DNA of 51,881 nt. It comes from Roseomonas xinghualingensis. Its GTDB lineage: Bacteria > Pseudomonadota > Alphaproteobacteria > Acetobacterales > Acetobacteraceae. Within the stretch, counting starts at the first letter, position 1. Every line of letters begins with the position of its first letter. The position numbers and the translations under genes were made by a program. The stretch lies in NCBI RefSeq assembly GCF_025791835.1, contig NZ_JAOXLP010000023.1, forward strand, positions 1 to 51,881, in the 5' to 3' direction. This document shows, in pieces, positions 8,702 to 18,426 of this stretch. The notes under the pieces are model-generated. The model had not been told where the DNA came from and did no database searches. It saw nothing but the letters and a program-made list of their open reading frames with translations.

Positions 8702-9601
8702 CTACCGCCCCCTCAGTTCCCGCACATGCTCCACATGCCAGCGCGCATACCCGTTCCCCACCTGCCCCAGCCGGTCCCGCAACAATGCATGGGCGTCCCG
8801 CAGCCGGTGAAAGGGAATGAAGGGATAGAGGTGATGCTCGGCATGGAAGGGCATTTCCCACATCAGCAGCCGCACCGGCGCCACCGTCAGCATGGTGCGG
8901 GTGTTGGTCAGCCCGTTGGCATCCTCCGTGCAGCCCGTGTGCTCCGTCAGCAGGTACAGGCGCAGCAGCGGCTGCCCCAGAAGCTGCGGCCCCACCCAGT
9001 GGAGCAGCAGCGCCTCCCACCCGAAGAGCAGCCCGGCCGCCAGGGCCAGCGCCACTGTCAGCGCCGAACCAGCCCGCACGCTCGCGATCACCCGCGGCGC
9101 CGTCGCCGGATGGATGAAGGGATAGCCCGACATGTCCCCCCGCCACCCGCGCAGCCAGACGGTCAACTGCGCCTGCCAGTAAGGCACCCCGACGATCCGC
9201 GCGGCATAGCCCGCCAGGTTCCGCGGCGGCGGCGGGGACAGTTCCGGATCATGCTCCGGATCCTGCGTGTGCTTGTGATGGGCCAGGTGGAACTGCTGGT
9301 AGAAATGCCAGTTCCGCAGCGCCGGCAGGGCGGCCAGCCACCCCACCATCGCATTCACCCTGCGCGACCTGAAGGCCGTGTAGTGGCAGGTCTCGTGCAG
9401 CGGCGCGAACAGCGCGGCCTGGATCGCCCCCGCCAGCACCATGGCCGGCACCACCAGTACCCCGGGCGCCACCGCGATCAGCCATCCGCTGCCCAGGATC
9501 AGCGCCAGGTGGATCCCTGCCCGCGCCCAGCCCTTCGCATCCGAACGCGTGTTGAGGTGCATCATCTCGCGCGGCTTGGGCGCCGCCATGGTCGCACTCA
9601 T
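8702..9601 (-). CDS. Membrane fatty acid desaturase / hydroxylase
   Basis: Di-iron membrane enzyme of 299 residues. The three histidine boxes are intact: HETCH at 69-73, HLAHHKH at 105-111 and HAEHHLYP near 252. Hydrophobic pairs flank the boxes. The family covers acyl-lipid desaturases and carotenoid hydroxylases or ketolases, and the third box (HAEHH) fits the fatty-acid desaturase type 1 group; substrate is unknown. ATG 9601 is chosen because AGGAGGAGC precedes it; a start at 9646 would add 15 residues with no ribosome site. It follows the drug-transporter gene on the same strand by about 120 bases. Confidence 0.87.
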   Translation of the reverse strand: MSATMAAPKPREMMHLNTRSDAKGWARAGIHLALILGSGWLIAVAPGVLVVPAMVLAGAIQAALFAPLHETCHYTAFRSRRVNAMVGWLAALPALRNWHFYQQFHLAHHKHTQDPEHDPELSPPPPRNLAGYAARIVGVPYWQAQLTVWLRGWRGDMSGYPFIHPATAPRVIASVRAGSALTVALALAAGLLFGWEALLLHWVGPQLLGQPLLRLYLLTEHTGCTEDANGLTNTRTMLTVAPVRLLMWEMPFHAEHHLYPFIPFHRLRDAHALLRDRLGQVGNGYARWHVEHVRELRGR

Positions 9602-9724
9602 CCGCTCCTCCTGGCTGCCTGAGGTTTCACGCAGCCAGGCAAGCAAGGACCGGGCCGCGAGGCCGCGTCAACGCACCGATCCGGCGCCGGTCGGGCAACC
9701 AACAGGGCAAGAGGCTCCTGCCCG

Positions 9725-11209
9725 TCACCCCCGGGGCTTGTGCCCCGAAGCCTTCCCCCCCGCATCCGGCGCCAGCCTTGCCGCCACGGGCGCAGCGAGC
9801 AGCACCGGCAGCGCCGCCCCGATGAAGGCCACGGCGAAATCCACCACCTCCGGCTCCGCGTGCCCCCCGATCGCCGCCGAGGCCGCCAGCCACCCCGCGC
9901 CCCAGGTCACGCCCAGCGCCATGAAAAGCTGCTGCGCCGTCGCCGCGACCGAGGTCCCCGCCGAGAGCTTCCCCGGCGGCAGATCCGCATAGGTCAGCGC
10001 GTTGGAGGCGGTGAACTGCAGGCTCCGCACCAGCCCCGCCAGCGCCAGCACGATGAACACCGCCCAGAGCGGCCAGCCCGGCGCGAAGCTCGCGCAGACC
10101 AGCAGCGATCCCGCCACGATCACCGCGTTCCATACCAGCACGTTGCGGAAGCCGAAGCGACGAAGCGCCAGGCTCGTCATCGGCTTCATCGCGAAGGCCC
10201 CCAGCGCGCTCGCCAGCGTCACCAGCCCCGAAGCCGTCGCCGAAGCGCCGAAGCCCAGCTGCAGGAGCAGCGGCAACAGGAAGGGCACCGCCCCCGCCCC
10301 GATGCGGAACAGGCTCCCCGAAGCCAGCGCGATCCGGAAGGAAGGGATGGAGAACAGCGAAAGATCCACCGCCGGATTCGGCGCCCGCCGCACCCAGCGA
10401 AGCGCCATCCACGCCAGCACCATCCCCAGGGCGAAGCCCAGCACCGGCACCCAGCCGGGCAGCATCCCGCGCCCCACCGTCTCCGCCCCGAACATCAGCG
10501 CCGCCAGCGCGGCCCCCACCAGCGACACGCCCACCAGATCCAGCCGAGGCGGCCGCGCCTCGCGCGAAGCCGGGATGAAGCGCCACACCGCCAACAGCCC
10601 CAGCGCCGCGATCGGCAGGTTGATCCAGAACACCGCGCGCCAGGACGCCGCATCGGTCAGGAACCCGCCCAGGGGCGGCCCGAAGATCGGCCCCAGAAGC
10701 CCCGGCATGGTCAGCCAGGTGGTCGCGCGCACCACTTCCTCCGGCCGCACCTGCCGCATCAGCAGAAGCCGCGCGACCGGCACCATCATCGCGCCACCCA
10801 ACCCCTGCAGCACCCGCGCCGCCACCAACTCCCCCAGCCCCCGCGAAAGCCCGCACAGCGCCGAGGCGAAGGCGAAGACCGCGATGGCCACCATGAACAC
10901 CCGCTTCGCCCCGAAGCGGTCCGCCACCCAGCCCGAGAGCGGGATGAACACCGTCAGCGCCACGAGATAGGAGGTGATGGCCGCCGAGAGATGCAGCGGC
11001 TCCACACCCAGGTCCCGCGCCATCGCCGGCAGGGCCGTGGCGATCACGCTCGAATCCAGGTTCTGCATGATCAGCGCGCAGGCCACGATGAAGGCCGTTG
11101 TCCGCGCATTGCGCGGCGCCTTCGGCACCGGATCGCCCGATGCCACCGCCACGCCCTCCGCCGAATCCAGTCCCGAACCTGCCACTATCCCTCCTGGCGC
11201 GCCGCCCAT
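9725..11209 (-). CDS. MFS transporter, DHA2 (EmrB/QacA) type
   Basis: Proton-driven exporter of 494 residues with about 14 hydrophobic segments. The first membrane helix has the DHA2 hallmark [23 protein letters not shown], and [16 protein letters not shown] is the loop 2-3 motif A. [25 protein letters not shown]-like residues match EmrB. It would extrude hydrophobic drugs or metabolites through the inner membrane. No membrane-fusion partner is adjacent, so it may act alone. The 141 bases between its start and the divergent map gene hold both promoters. Confidence 0.88.
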   Translation of the reverse strand: [494 protein letters not shown]

Positions 11210-11351
11210 GGCACCTCGCCGCAGGATGACCCCCGCGCGCCGCGCCTAGAAGCCCTCCCCCGATACTCTCCGGCGCAAAGCCATGGCCCTTCGCCGGGCG
11301 CATTCCCGCCATGCCTTGCAACTGCCCAGCCCTGCGCGCATTTTTGCCCTC

Positions 11352-12182
11352 ATGGACCAATCGGCCGGCGAAGCGCGCCGCATCCCCCTCCACGGCCCGG
11401 AAGACTTCGAAGGCATGCGCCGCGCAGGCCGCCTCGCGGCCGAGTGCCTGGACATGATCACCCCCCATGTCCGCCCCGGCGTCACCACCGGCCAGCTCGA
11501 CCAGCTCTGCCACGACTTCATGATGGACCACGGCGCGGTTCCCGCGACGCTGGGCTATCGCGGCTACACCAAGTCCTCCTGTATCAGCATCAACCATGTC
11601 GTCTGCCACGGCATCCCGGGCGACCGCACGCTGGTGGAGGGCGACATCCTGAACATCGATGTTACCCCGTTACTCGATGGCTGGCACGGCGACAGCTCGC
11701 GCATGTATGTGGCGGGCACGCCCTCCACCAAGGCGAAGCTGCTGATGGACGTCACCTATGAAAGCCTGATGCGCGGCATCGCGGCGGTGAAGCCCGGCGC
11801 CACCCTCGGCGACATCGGCCACGCCATCCAGTCCTATGTCGAGAAGCACCGCTTCTCCGTAGTGCGGGACTTCTGCGGCCATGGCGTCGGCCGCAAGTTC
11901 CACGCGCCGCCGAACGTCCTCCATTTCGGCCGCCCTGGCGAAGGCCCCAAGCTCAAGCCCGGCATGTTCTTCACGATCGAGCCCATGGTGAATGCCGGCC
12001 GCCACGACGTGAAGGTGCTGGACGATGGCTGGACAGCCGTGACGCGGGACCGCAGCCTCTCCGCCCAGTTCGAGCACATGGTCGGCGTCACCGAGACGGG
12101 TTGCGAGGTCTTCACCTACTCCCCCGCCGGCCTGCACAAGCCCCCCTACGCCATCCCCGGTGCCACTCCAGGCGACGCATGA
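11352..12182 (+). CDS. map: Type I methionine aminopeptidase
   Basis: Cytosolic enzyme of 276 residues that removes the initiator Met. Metal ligands are visible: the Asp pair in NIDVTPLLDGWHGDSSRMY, the His of CGHGVGRKFH, Glu of FTIEPMVNAG and Glu of QFEHMVGVTETG. The substrate-side motif SINHVVCHGIPGD is intact. Start ATG 11352 is preferred to the 11283 frame start because the peptidase domain begins soon after it. Its TGA overlaps the ATG of the carbonic anhydrase gene (ATGA), indicating translational coupling. Confidence 0.93.
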   Translation: MDQSAGEARRIPLHGPEDFEGMRRAGRLAAECLDMITPHVRPGVTTGQLDQLCHDFMMDHGAVPATLGYRGYTKSSCISINHVVCHGIPGDRTLVEGDILNIDVTPLLDGWHGDSSRMYVAGTPSTKAKLLMDVTYESLMRGIAAVKPGATLGDIGHAIQSYVEKHRFSVVRDFCGHGVGRKFHAPPNVLHFGRPGEGPKLKPGMFFTIEPMVNAGRHDVKVLDDGWTAVTRDRSLSAQFEHMVGVTETGCEVFTYSPAGLHKPPYAIPGATPGDA

Positions 12183-12835
12183 GCCTTCCACCCCGTCTGA
12201 TCGAAGGGTATCGCGGCTTCCGCCATACCCGGTTCCGCCGTGAGCGGGACCACTACGCGCGCCTGGCCGCCTCCGGCCAGCGCCCGACCACGCTGATGAT
12301 CGCCTGCGTGGACAGCCGCGTCGCCCCCGAGGTCGTCTTCGACGCCGATCCGGGCGAGATGCTCGTCGTCCGCAACGTCGCGAACCTCGTGCCCCCCTAC
12401 CAGCCGGACGCCAACTACCACGGCACCTCGGCGGCCATCGAATTCGCCGTGCGACAGCTCCAGGTCCGCGACATCGTCGTCACCGGCCATGCCTGCTGCG
12501 GCGGCATCAACGCCTTCCGCCAGAACCACCTGAACGGCGTGGACATCCGGGACGGCGACTTCGTCGCACGCTGGATGGAGCTGATCGCCCCAGCCACCCG
12601 CCTCGCCCGCAGTTGCGAGGCCGTGGACCCGCTTCAGGACCAGACCGCGATGGAACTGGCCTCCATCCGCCAGTCCCTCATCAACCTCCGCACCTTCCCC
12701 TGGCTGGCGGCGCGCGAGAAAAGCGGCGACCTCACCTTGCACGGCGTCTGGTTCAACGTCGCCGAAGGGGCCCTGCGCGTGCTGGACGAGACGGCCGGCG
12801 AGTTCACCCTGCTGGAAGACGCCCCCCTCGCCTGA
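12179..12835 (+). CDS. Beta-class carbonic anhydrase
   Basis: Enzyme of 218 residues interconverting CO2 and bicarbonate. Zinc ligands and the Asp-Arg dyad are visible in CVDSRVAPEVVF, and the His and Cys ligands in VTGHACCGGINAF; MLVVRNVANLVPPY and HGTSAAIEFAVRQLQV are also typical. The start at 12179 overlaps the map stop by four bases, so the two are probably made from one message. Confidence 0.92.
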   Translation: MSLPPRLIEGYRGFRHTRFRRERDHYARLAASGQRPTTLMIACVDSRVAPEVVFDADPGEMLVVRNVANLVPPYQPDANYHGTSAAIEFAVRQLQVRDIVVTGHACCGGINAFRQNHLNGVDIRDGDFVARWMELIAPATRLARSCEAVDPLQDQTAMELASIRQSLINLRTFPWLAAREKSGDLTLHGVWFNVAEGALRVLDETAGEFTLLEDAPLA

Positions 12836-12938
12836 GCCAGGGGCGCCCCTGTGAGCGCCACCATGGACAGCCGCGGGCCCCGGCCTCATTCTGCCGCCAT
12901 CACAAAGGCAGGAGAGGGTTTTGCCCCACAGGCGCGGC

Positions 12939-13676
12939 ATGGCCGAGGCAAGCCCCGGCTTCCCCACCCTGCTCGAACCGGCTTCCCTCTCCCGCCCGGC
13001 GCTGGAACCCGGCCCCGAAGGCCACCGCAAGCGTCTCCGCGAGAAGCTCCTCCGTGCCGGTCCCGGCTCTCTCGCCGATTACGAGCTGCTGGAGATGCTC
13101 CTCTTCCTCGCCCTGCCGCGCATCGACACCAAGCCGCATGCCAAGCGCCTGATCGCCCGCTTCGGCTCCGCCGGCCGCGCCCTCTCCGCCTCCGATCATG
13201 AGCTCCGCTCGGTGGAAGGCATCGGCGATGCCGCCATCGCGGCCCTCCGCCTCGCCCAGGCCGCCGCCCTCAAGCTCCTGGCGGAGGAAATCCGCGACCA
13301 GCCCATCCTCAACAACTGGGAACGCCTGATCGCCTATCTCACCGCCGCCATCGCCCGCGAGCCGGTCGAGCAGTTCCGCGTCCTCTTCCTCGACAGCCGC
13401 AACCGCCTTCTCGCCGACGAGCCCCAGGCCAAGGGCACCGTCAACCATACCCCCGTCTATCCGCGGGAAGTCATCCGCCGCGCCCTCGAACTCGGCGCCA
13501 CCGCCCTCATCCTCGTGCACAACCACCCATCGGGAGACCCCACCCCCTCCCCCGCTGATATCGAGATGACGGCCGAGATCAGATCCGCCGCCGCCATCCT
13601 CGGCATCACGGTCCATGACCATCTGATCATCGGCAATGGCCGCCATCTCTCCTTCCGCCGCGAAGGCCTGCTCTGA
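12939..13676 (+). CDS. radC: RadC-family JAB-domain protein
   Basis: Protein of 245 residues: an N-terminal helix-hairpin-helix-like part (GHRKRLREKLL, SVEGIGDAAIAAL) and a C-terminal JAB/MPN domain with the JAMM zinc motif in HNHPSGDPTPSPADIEMT. Despite the name, a role in DNA repair is doubtful; related proteins are linked to mobile DNA and competence. ATG 12939 has a weak ribosome site, while a TTG at 12921 has AGGAGAGGG upstream and would add six residues, so the true start may be 12921. Confidence 0.88.
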   Translation: MAEASPGFPTLLEPASLSRPALEPGPEGHRKRLREKLLRAGPGSLADYELLEMLLFLALPRIDTKPHAKRLIARFGSAGRALSASDHELRSVEGIGDAAIAALRLAQAAALKLLAEEIRDQPILNNWERLIAYLTAAIAREPVEQFRVLFLDSRNRLLADEPQAKGTVNHTPVYPREVIRRALELGATALILVHNHPSGDPTPSPADIEMTAEIRSAAAILGITVHDHLIIGNGRHLSFRREGLL

Positions 13677-13697
13677 AGCGACAACCCGTTCGTTTTG

Positions 13698-13714
13698 ACT
13701 TGAAAACATCAAGC
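13698..13714. promoter_or_regulatory. Inverted repeat upstream of the LuxR-type gene
   Basis: CTTGA-N5-TCAAG at 13699-13713 lies about 50 bases before the regulator start and overlaps a TTGACT (13696-13701) that could be a -35 box. It could be an operator for autoregulation; this is inference. Confidence 0.3.
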
Positions 13715-13761
13715 CGCGATGTTCCGGTAGGGAATTCCCCTGGAACGGACCGGAACCAACC

Positions 13762-14940
13762 GTGCCTCCATCCCCGGTGCCGGAACTGGCTGGGCTGGCC
13801 TATGACGCCGCCACCGGCAGCACCTCATGGCATGAGGTCGGGCTTTCCCTGAAAGCCTGTTTCGGTGCGGCCACCGCCTCCCTCTGGCTCGGCGACCCGG
13901 GCAGCGGCCAGATCGAGATGCTCTATGCCGAGAACCTCCCGCAGGAGGCGACGCAGGCCTATATCGCGCATTTCCACACCAAGGACCCCTGGACGAACGG
14001 CGCCCTCCTCACCGCCAAACAGGCCCCGGACAAAATCCAGCCCGCCCTCCTGGGCCACCAGATCCTGCCATACGAGGCCTATCGCCGAAGCGAATTCTAC
14101 GCCGACTTCGCCAGGGACATCGGCCTCTACCACCTGGTGGGCACCGTCCTGCCCGTCGGCGATGCCGGCTTCCTCCCCCTCGGCCTCCACCGCCCGGAGG
14201 GCTCGCCCCCGTTCACCGAGATGGACCGCGCCGCCCTCGACAACCTGCTGCCGCATCTGCACCGCGCCCTCCGCCTTCGCCACCGCCTACGCCAGGCGAA
14301 TCTCGGGGAGGCCGCCGGCATTGCCACGCTGGAAGCGCTGCCCCTCGCCGCCATCGTGGTGGACAGGGACCTGCGCGTGGTCTTCGCGAATGCCGCCGCC
14401 GAGGCGCTGAACCGCAACGGAAGCGGCCTGCGCCTCCTCCGCACCGCGCCGCCTCCATCCCCCGTCCTGATCCGCGCCGCCCAGGCCGCCGAGGCCACCG
14501 CCCTTTCCAACCTGCTGCGCGCCGTGGCCCTCGCCCAGAGCGCGGGTGGCAGCCTGCGGATCACCCCGGAAAGCGAGGCCGCCAGCCCTTCCAGCCCCAG
14601 CCTCGCCGTCCTCGTCACCCACCTGCCTGCCCGGCTGGCGCCAGCCCCTGTCAGCGATGGGCGCCGCGCCGTGCCTGGCCATGCCCTCGTCATCGCACGG
14701 GAGATCGGCTCCATCCGACGCCCCGCACCGGCCCTGCTCGCGGACCTCTTCGGCCTCAGCCTCGCCGAGGCCAGCGTCGCCGCCGCCCTGGCCGGGGGAA
14801 CCAGCGCGGAATCCGTGGCGGAGGAACGCAAGGTGGAAGTCAGCACCATCCGCGGCCAGATCCGCACCATCCTGGGGAAGACCGGCGCCGCCAACCTGCG
14901 GGACCTGGAACGCATCCTGGCCACCCTGGCCATCGGCTGA
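13762..14940 (+). CDS. LuxR-type HTH transcriptional regulator
   Basis: Protein of 392 residues with a C-terminal LuxR/GerE helix-turn-helix (residues about 325-385: LFGLSLAEASVAAALAGG then EERKVEVSTIRGQIRTILGKTGA). The first 300 residues contain no named domain I can fix with certainty, but a PAS-like strand pair (LPLAAIVVDRDLRVVFANAAAEAL near 195) suggests ligand or redox sensing. Related alphaproteobacterial regulators share this layout. Starts at GTG 13762. It is monocistronic, with about 58 bases to the next gene. Confidence 0.82.
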   Translation: MPPSPVPELAGLAYDAATGSTSWHEVGLSLKACFGAATASLWLGDPGSGQIEMLYAENLPQEATQAYIAHFHTKDPWTNGALLTAKQAPDKIQPALLGHQILPYEAYRRSEFYADFARDIGLYHLVGTVLPVGDAGFLPLGLHRPEGSPPFTEMDRAALDNLLPHLHRALRLRHRLRQANLGEAAGIATLEALPLAAIVVDRDLRVVFANAAAEALNRNGSGLRLLRTAPPPSPVLIRAAQAAEATALSNLLRAVALAQSAGGSLRITPESEAASPSSPSLAVLVTHLPARLAPAPVSDGRRAVPGHALVIAREIGSIRRPAPALLADLFGLSLAEASVAAALAGGTSAESVAEERKVEVSTIRGQIRTILGKTGAANLRDLERILATLAIG

Positions 14941-14998
14941 TCCTCCCGGCCCGCCAAAGCCGCATTGACCCCGGGCGCAGCCATGGCACGCTCCTGCC

Positions 14999-15997
14999 AT
15001 GCTCGCCCCCCTCGCCGTCCTGCTGCCGGCCATGCTGCTCGCCGCCTCGGCGGCCACGGCCCAGCTCGTCCCCGCCCCGGGCAAGTCCCGGATCGCCGAT
15101 CCCGCGCAGGGCGCGCAGCCCGGCGTCAAGCCACCCCCGGCCGACGCGCCCCTGGGTTCCGCCCCATCGCCCGGAGCCCCGCCCGCCGCCGGTCCCGCCG
15201 GCAAGCCGCCCCCGCTCTACGATATGCCGGACCCGGCCCCGCGCCGTCCCGGCCCGCCCTCGCGCCCCGATCCACGAACCGATCCACGCCCGGCGCAGCC
15301 GCCCGGCAATGCCCCTGCCGGCAAGCCCCCGCCCCTCGGACCCAACGAGGCCAATCCGCCCAACCTGCGCGAGATCTCCTCAGGCACCGGCTTCGTGGTC
15401 GCCGAGCGCCAGCTCCTCACCAACGATCATGTCGTGCGTGATTGCCGCGCCCTCCGCGCCCGCAATGCCGATGGCCGCGAGATCCCCGCCACCCTCCGTG
15501 CCCAGGACCGCCGCCGCGACCTCGCCCTGCTGGATCTGCGCGAGCCCGCCGGCCCGCCCCTTACCTTCCGCAGCGGCCCCGACATACGGCGCGGCGATTC
15601 CGTGGTGACCTACGGCTTCCCGCTCGCCGGCATGCTCGCCTCCGGCCCCACCCTCACCACAGGCGGCATTTCCGCCCTCGCCGGCCTCGCCGACAACCGC
15701 GCCCATTTCCAGATCAGCGCGCCGGTCCAGCCCGGCAATTCCGGCGGCCCGCTGCTGGACCTTTCCGGCCATGTCGTCGGCGTGATTACCAGCAAGCTCA
15801 ATGCCCAGCGGGTCGCCCAGCGCACCGGCGACATCCCGCAGAACGTGAACTTCGCGGTGAAGGCCGAGGAAGCGCTCGCCTTCCTGCGTGAGCACGGAGT
15901 CCGCCCCCGCATCGCCACCTCCACCGCCCCCCGCGGGGCGGCCGAGGTGGGAGAGGCCGTGCATCCCTCGGTGCTCTTCCTGCGCTGCCTGCGGTGA
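14999..15997 (+). CDS. Secreted trypsin-like serine protease
   Basis: Protein of 332 residues. A Sec signal peptide (residues about 1-22, cut after ATAQ) is followed by a proline-rich linker of about 100 residues with repeated GKPPPL motifs. The protease domain then shows the triad: His in LLTNDHVV, Asp in RRDLALLDL and Ser in QPGNSGGPLLDL. The fold is the HtrA-like trypsin type but no PDZ domain follows, and the protein ends soon after the domain. It should work in the periplasm or outside the cell, perhaps tethered by the flexible linker. Confidence 0.88.
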   Translation: MLAPLAVLLPAMLLAASAATAQLVPAPGKSRIADPAQGAQPGVKPPPADAPLGSAPSPGAPPAAGPAGKPPPLYDMPDPAPRRPGPPSRPDPRTDPRPAQPPGNAPAGKPPPLGPNEANPPNLREISSGTGFVVAERQLLTNDHVVRDCRALRARNADGREIPATLRAQDRRRDLALLDLREPAGPPLTFRSGPDIRRGDSVVTYGFPLAGMLASGPTLTTGGISALAGLADNRAHFQISAPVQPGNSGGPLLDLSGHVVGVITSKLNAQRVAQRTGDIPQNVNFAVKAEEALAFLREHGVRPRIATSTAPRGAAEVGEAVHPSVLFLRCLR

Positions 15998-16105
15998 CGT
16001 CCGAAGCCGCCACCGCAATCCAGCCTCGTTCCACTCCGCAAAATACTGTAGCCTGACTGGCGCCGGGGGCACCCGGACGTAGCTGCCCCGGCAACGGAGG
16101 AAGCA

Positions 16106-17716
16106 ATGCGGAACCAGGCCAGCCAGTGGGCACTTGCCCTCGGCCTTGCGCTCTGCCCCAGCCTCGGCACCGCGCAGCATCAGCACGACAACCCGGGCCA
16201 GACCCCACCACCGCCCGCCACCCTCGGCGAAGTCCACTTCTCCGTCAGCTGCACGCCGGACGCCCAGGCGGCCTTCGACGATGCCATGAAGCTGCAGCAC
16301 TCCTTCTGGTACCAGGCCTCCAGCCAGGGCTTCCGGCGGGTGCTGGAACGCGATCCGGATTGCGCCATGGCCTATTGGGGGCAGGCCCTTTCGCTGCTCT
16401 TCAACCCCTTCATCCCGCCCCCCGCCGCCAATATCGCCGAGGGCCGCGCGCTGCTGGAGCGCGCGCACCAGGCAAAGCGGACGGAGCGCGAAGCCGCCTA
16501 TATCGAGGCCCTCGTCCCGCTCTTCTCAAGCGACGATGCCCCTGGCCGCCAGGCGCGCCTCGAACAGCATGAGCGCGCGATGGCCAGCCTGCGCGATCGC
16601 TTCCCGGACGATCCCGAGGCGGCGATCTACTACGCCCTCGCGCTGAACATGGCCGCCCAGCCCACGGACCGGACCTATACACGGCAACTGCGCGCGGGGG
16701 AGATCCTGGAGCGCGAATTCACCCGCCGGCCCAACCACCCCGGCGTGGCCCATTACCTCATCCATACCTATGACTATCCCGCGCTCGCGCAGCGCGGGCT
16801 GCCGGCCGCCGAGCGCTACGCCGGCATCGCGGCCGATGCGCCCCACGCCCTGCACATGCCCTCGCACATCTTCACCCGTGTCGGGCGCTGGGAAGCCTCG
16901 GCCGAGACGAACCGCCGCTCGGCCGCAACCGCGCGGTCCCGGGGCGAGACGAGCGATGAACTGCACGCGATGGACTACATGGTCTACGCCTATCTCCAGA
17001 CCGCTCGCGACAGCGAAGCCCGGCGCGTGGTGGAAAGCCTCGGGGGCTACGACAAGCTGGACCGCCCGGTCTTCACGGGCCCCTTCGCCCTGGCCGCCAT
17101 GCCGGCCCGCTTCGCGCTCGAACGCGGCGCCTGGGCCGAGGCTGCGGCGCTCGCGCCGCGCCAGACGACCTTCCTCCATGTCGATGCCATCACCCGCTTC
17201 GCCCGCGCCTACGGCCTGGCCCGAGCCGGGCGGCCGGATGAGGCCGGACCGGATGTGGCTGCGCTGCGCGAAGCGGCCGGGGCCCTCAGGGAGCGCGGCG
17301 ATGCCTATTGGGCCGAGCAGGTCGATATCCAACGCCGTGCCGCGGAAGGCTGGGTCGCCTATGCGAGCGGCCGGCGCGAGGACGGGATCGCCGCCCTGCG
17401 CGAGGCAGCCGAGCGGGAGGGCCGCACGCAGAAGCACATCGTCACGCCCGGACCGCTGGCGCCGGCCCGCGAGCAACTGGCCGAGATGCTGATCGACACA
17501 GGAAAGCCGGATGAGGCGCTGCGCGAGTTCGAGGCCGTCGCCCAGACGGAACCCAACCGCTTCCGCGCGGTCTCCGGCGCCGCCCGGTCGGCGGCGATGG
17601 CGGGCAATGCCGAGGCCGCGCGCCGCCACTACACCCACCTGCTGCAGATCGCATCCCAAGCGGAGGATGGCGCGCGCCCGGAGATCGCCGCCGCGAAAGC
17701 CTATTTCCTGAAGTGA
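16106..17716 (+). CDS. Secreted TPR-repeat protein
   Basis: Protein of 536 residues with a signal peptide (about 1-23, ending LGTAQ) and a long alpha-helical repeat region. Recognisable pieces include FRRVLERDPDCAMAYWGQALS, the conserved block AHALHMPSHIFTRVGRWEASAETNRRS-like (HMPSHIFTRVGRW) and helices ending in DEALREFEAVAQTEPNRF. It belongs to a widespread uncharacterised periplasmic TPR family. GGAGGAAGC gives a strong ribosome site. It is followed by a hairpin and a convergent lipoprotein gene. Confidence 0.82.
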   Translation: MRNQASQWALALGLALCPSLGTAQHQHDNPGQTPPPPATLGEVHFSVSCTPDAQAAFDDAMKLQHSFWYQASSQGFRRVLERDPDCAMAYWGQALSLLFNPFIPPPAANIAEGRALLERAHQAKRTEREAAYIEALVPLFSSDDAPGRQARLEQHERAMASLRDRFPDDPEAAIYYALALNMAAQPTDRTYTRQLRAGEILEREFTRRPNHPGVAHYLIHTYDYPALAQRGLPAAERYAGIAADAPHALHMPSHIFTRVGRWEASAETNRRSAATARSRGETSDELHAMDYMVYAYLQTARDSEARRVVESLGGYDKLDRPVFTGPFALAAMPARFALERGAWAEAAALAPRQTTFLHVDAITRFARAYGLARAGRPDEAGPDVAALREAAGALRERGDAYWAEQVDIQRRAAEGWVAYASGRREDGIAALREAAEREGRTQKHIVTPGPLAPAREQLAEMLIDTGKPDEALREFEAVAQTEPNRFRAVSGAARSAAMAGNAEAARRHYTHLLQIASQAEDGARPEIAAAKAYFLK

Positions 17717-17727
17717 CGGAAGGCGCT

Positions 17728-17753
17728 GGGAGGAGCCCGCAAGGGCTCCCCCC
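17728..17753. terminator. Hairpin between convergent genes
   Basis: GGGAGGAGCCC (17728-17738), GCAA loop, GGGCTCCCCCC (17743-17753). It lies between the TPR gene and the convergent lipoprotein gene and could serve both, but neither side has a T run. Confidence 0.4.
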
Positions 17754-17813
17754 GCACCGCAGGGATTCAGCGGATACGGCCCGCCGTGAAAGAAGCCATG
17801 GAGGCCAGGACGC

Positions 17814-18416
17814 TCAGGCCCCCCGCGCCGCCCTCGCGATCTCCGCAGCAAAACCCCGCGCATCCACCGCCGTTCCGCTGCGGCTCGGCATCGTCACCTG
17901 CACCCGCAGGAAGCGCCCCGCCGCAACGCCCACACAGACATGCCGCTCCACGCGAAGCCGTCCGAAACTGCCTTCCAACAGGGCGCAGGAAAGGTCGCCG
18001 CCGGGCACCGTCACCGGCGAGCGTCCCGCCACGGCCAGTTCCCGCCCCGTGCGGTCGGCAGGCAGGCCGGTGCCTTCGCTGATGGCGCGTTCCACTTCCG
18101 GCGGCAGGTCCGCCGCCGTCACGCTGGGCCGACCCATGTCATAGACAAAGACATGCCCCACCGCGACGCGCCCGGAGGTCGCATATTCCACCACCTTGCC
18201 GGCGTTGGGGTCGCCTGGTGCCACATCCATGGTCGTCCCGCGCTCGAAGCCCGCGGCACCGGCAGGAAGCCGCGCCAGCACCGTATCGATCAATGGGCGC
18301 TCATGCTGGGCGCGGGCCGCTGCCTCCTCTTCCGTAACCGCACAGCCCGCCAGCACCGCCGGCAGCATGATGAGCGTAAGGCAGCGCAGCGCTGCCCCAC
18401 GAATTCCCCCTATCAA
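17814..18416 (-). CDS. Putative lipoprotein
   Basis: Protein of 200 residues with a lipobox LAGC (Cys about residue 25) after a hydrophobic signal LTLIMLPAV. The mature part has no domain I recognise; it contains paired strand-like segments (FERGTTMDVAPGD, VEYATSGRVAVGHVFVYDMG). The only sensible start is TTG 18416, preceded by GAGG. It starts ten bases after the TerC stop, so the two are almost certainly co-transcribed. Confidence 0.68.
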   Translation of the reverse strand: MIGGIRGAALRCLTLIMLPAVLAGCAVTEEEAAARAQHERPLIDTVLARLPAGAAGFERGTTMDVAPGDPNAGKVVEYATSGRVAVGHVFVYDMGRPSVTAADLPPEVERAISEGTGLPADRTGRELAVAGRSPVTVPGGDLSCALLEGSFGRLRVERHVCVGVAAGRFLRVQVTMPSRSGTAVDARGFAAEIARAARGA

Positions 18417-18426
18417 CCGTCCGTCC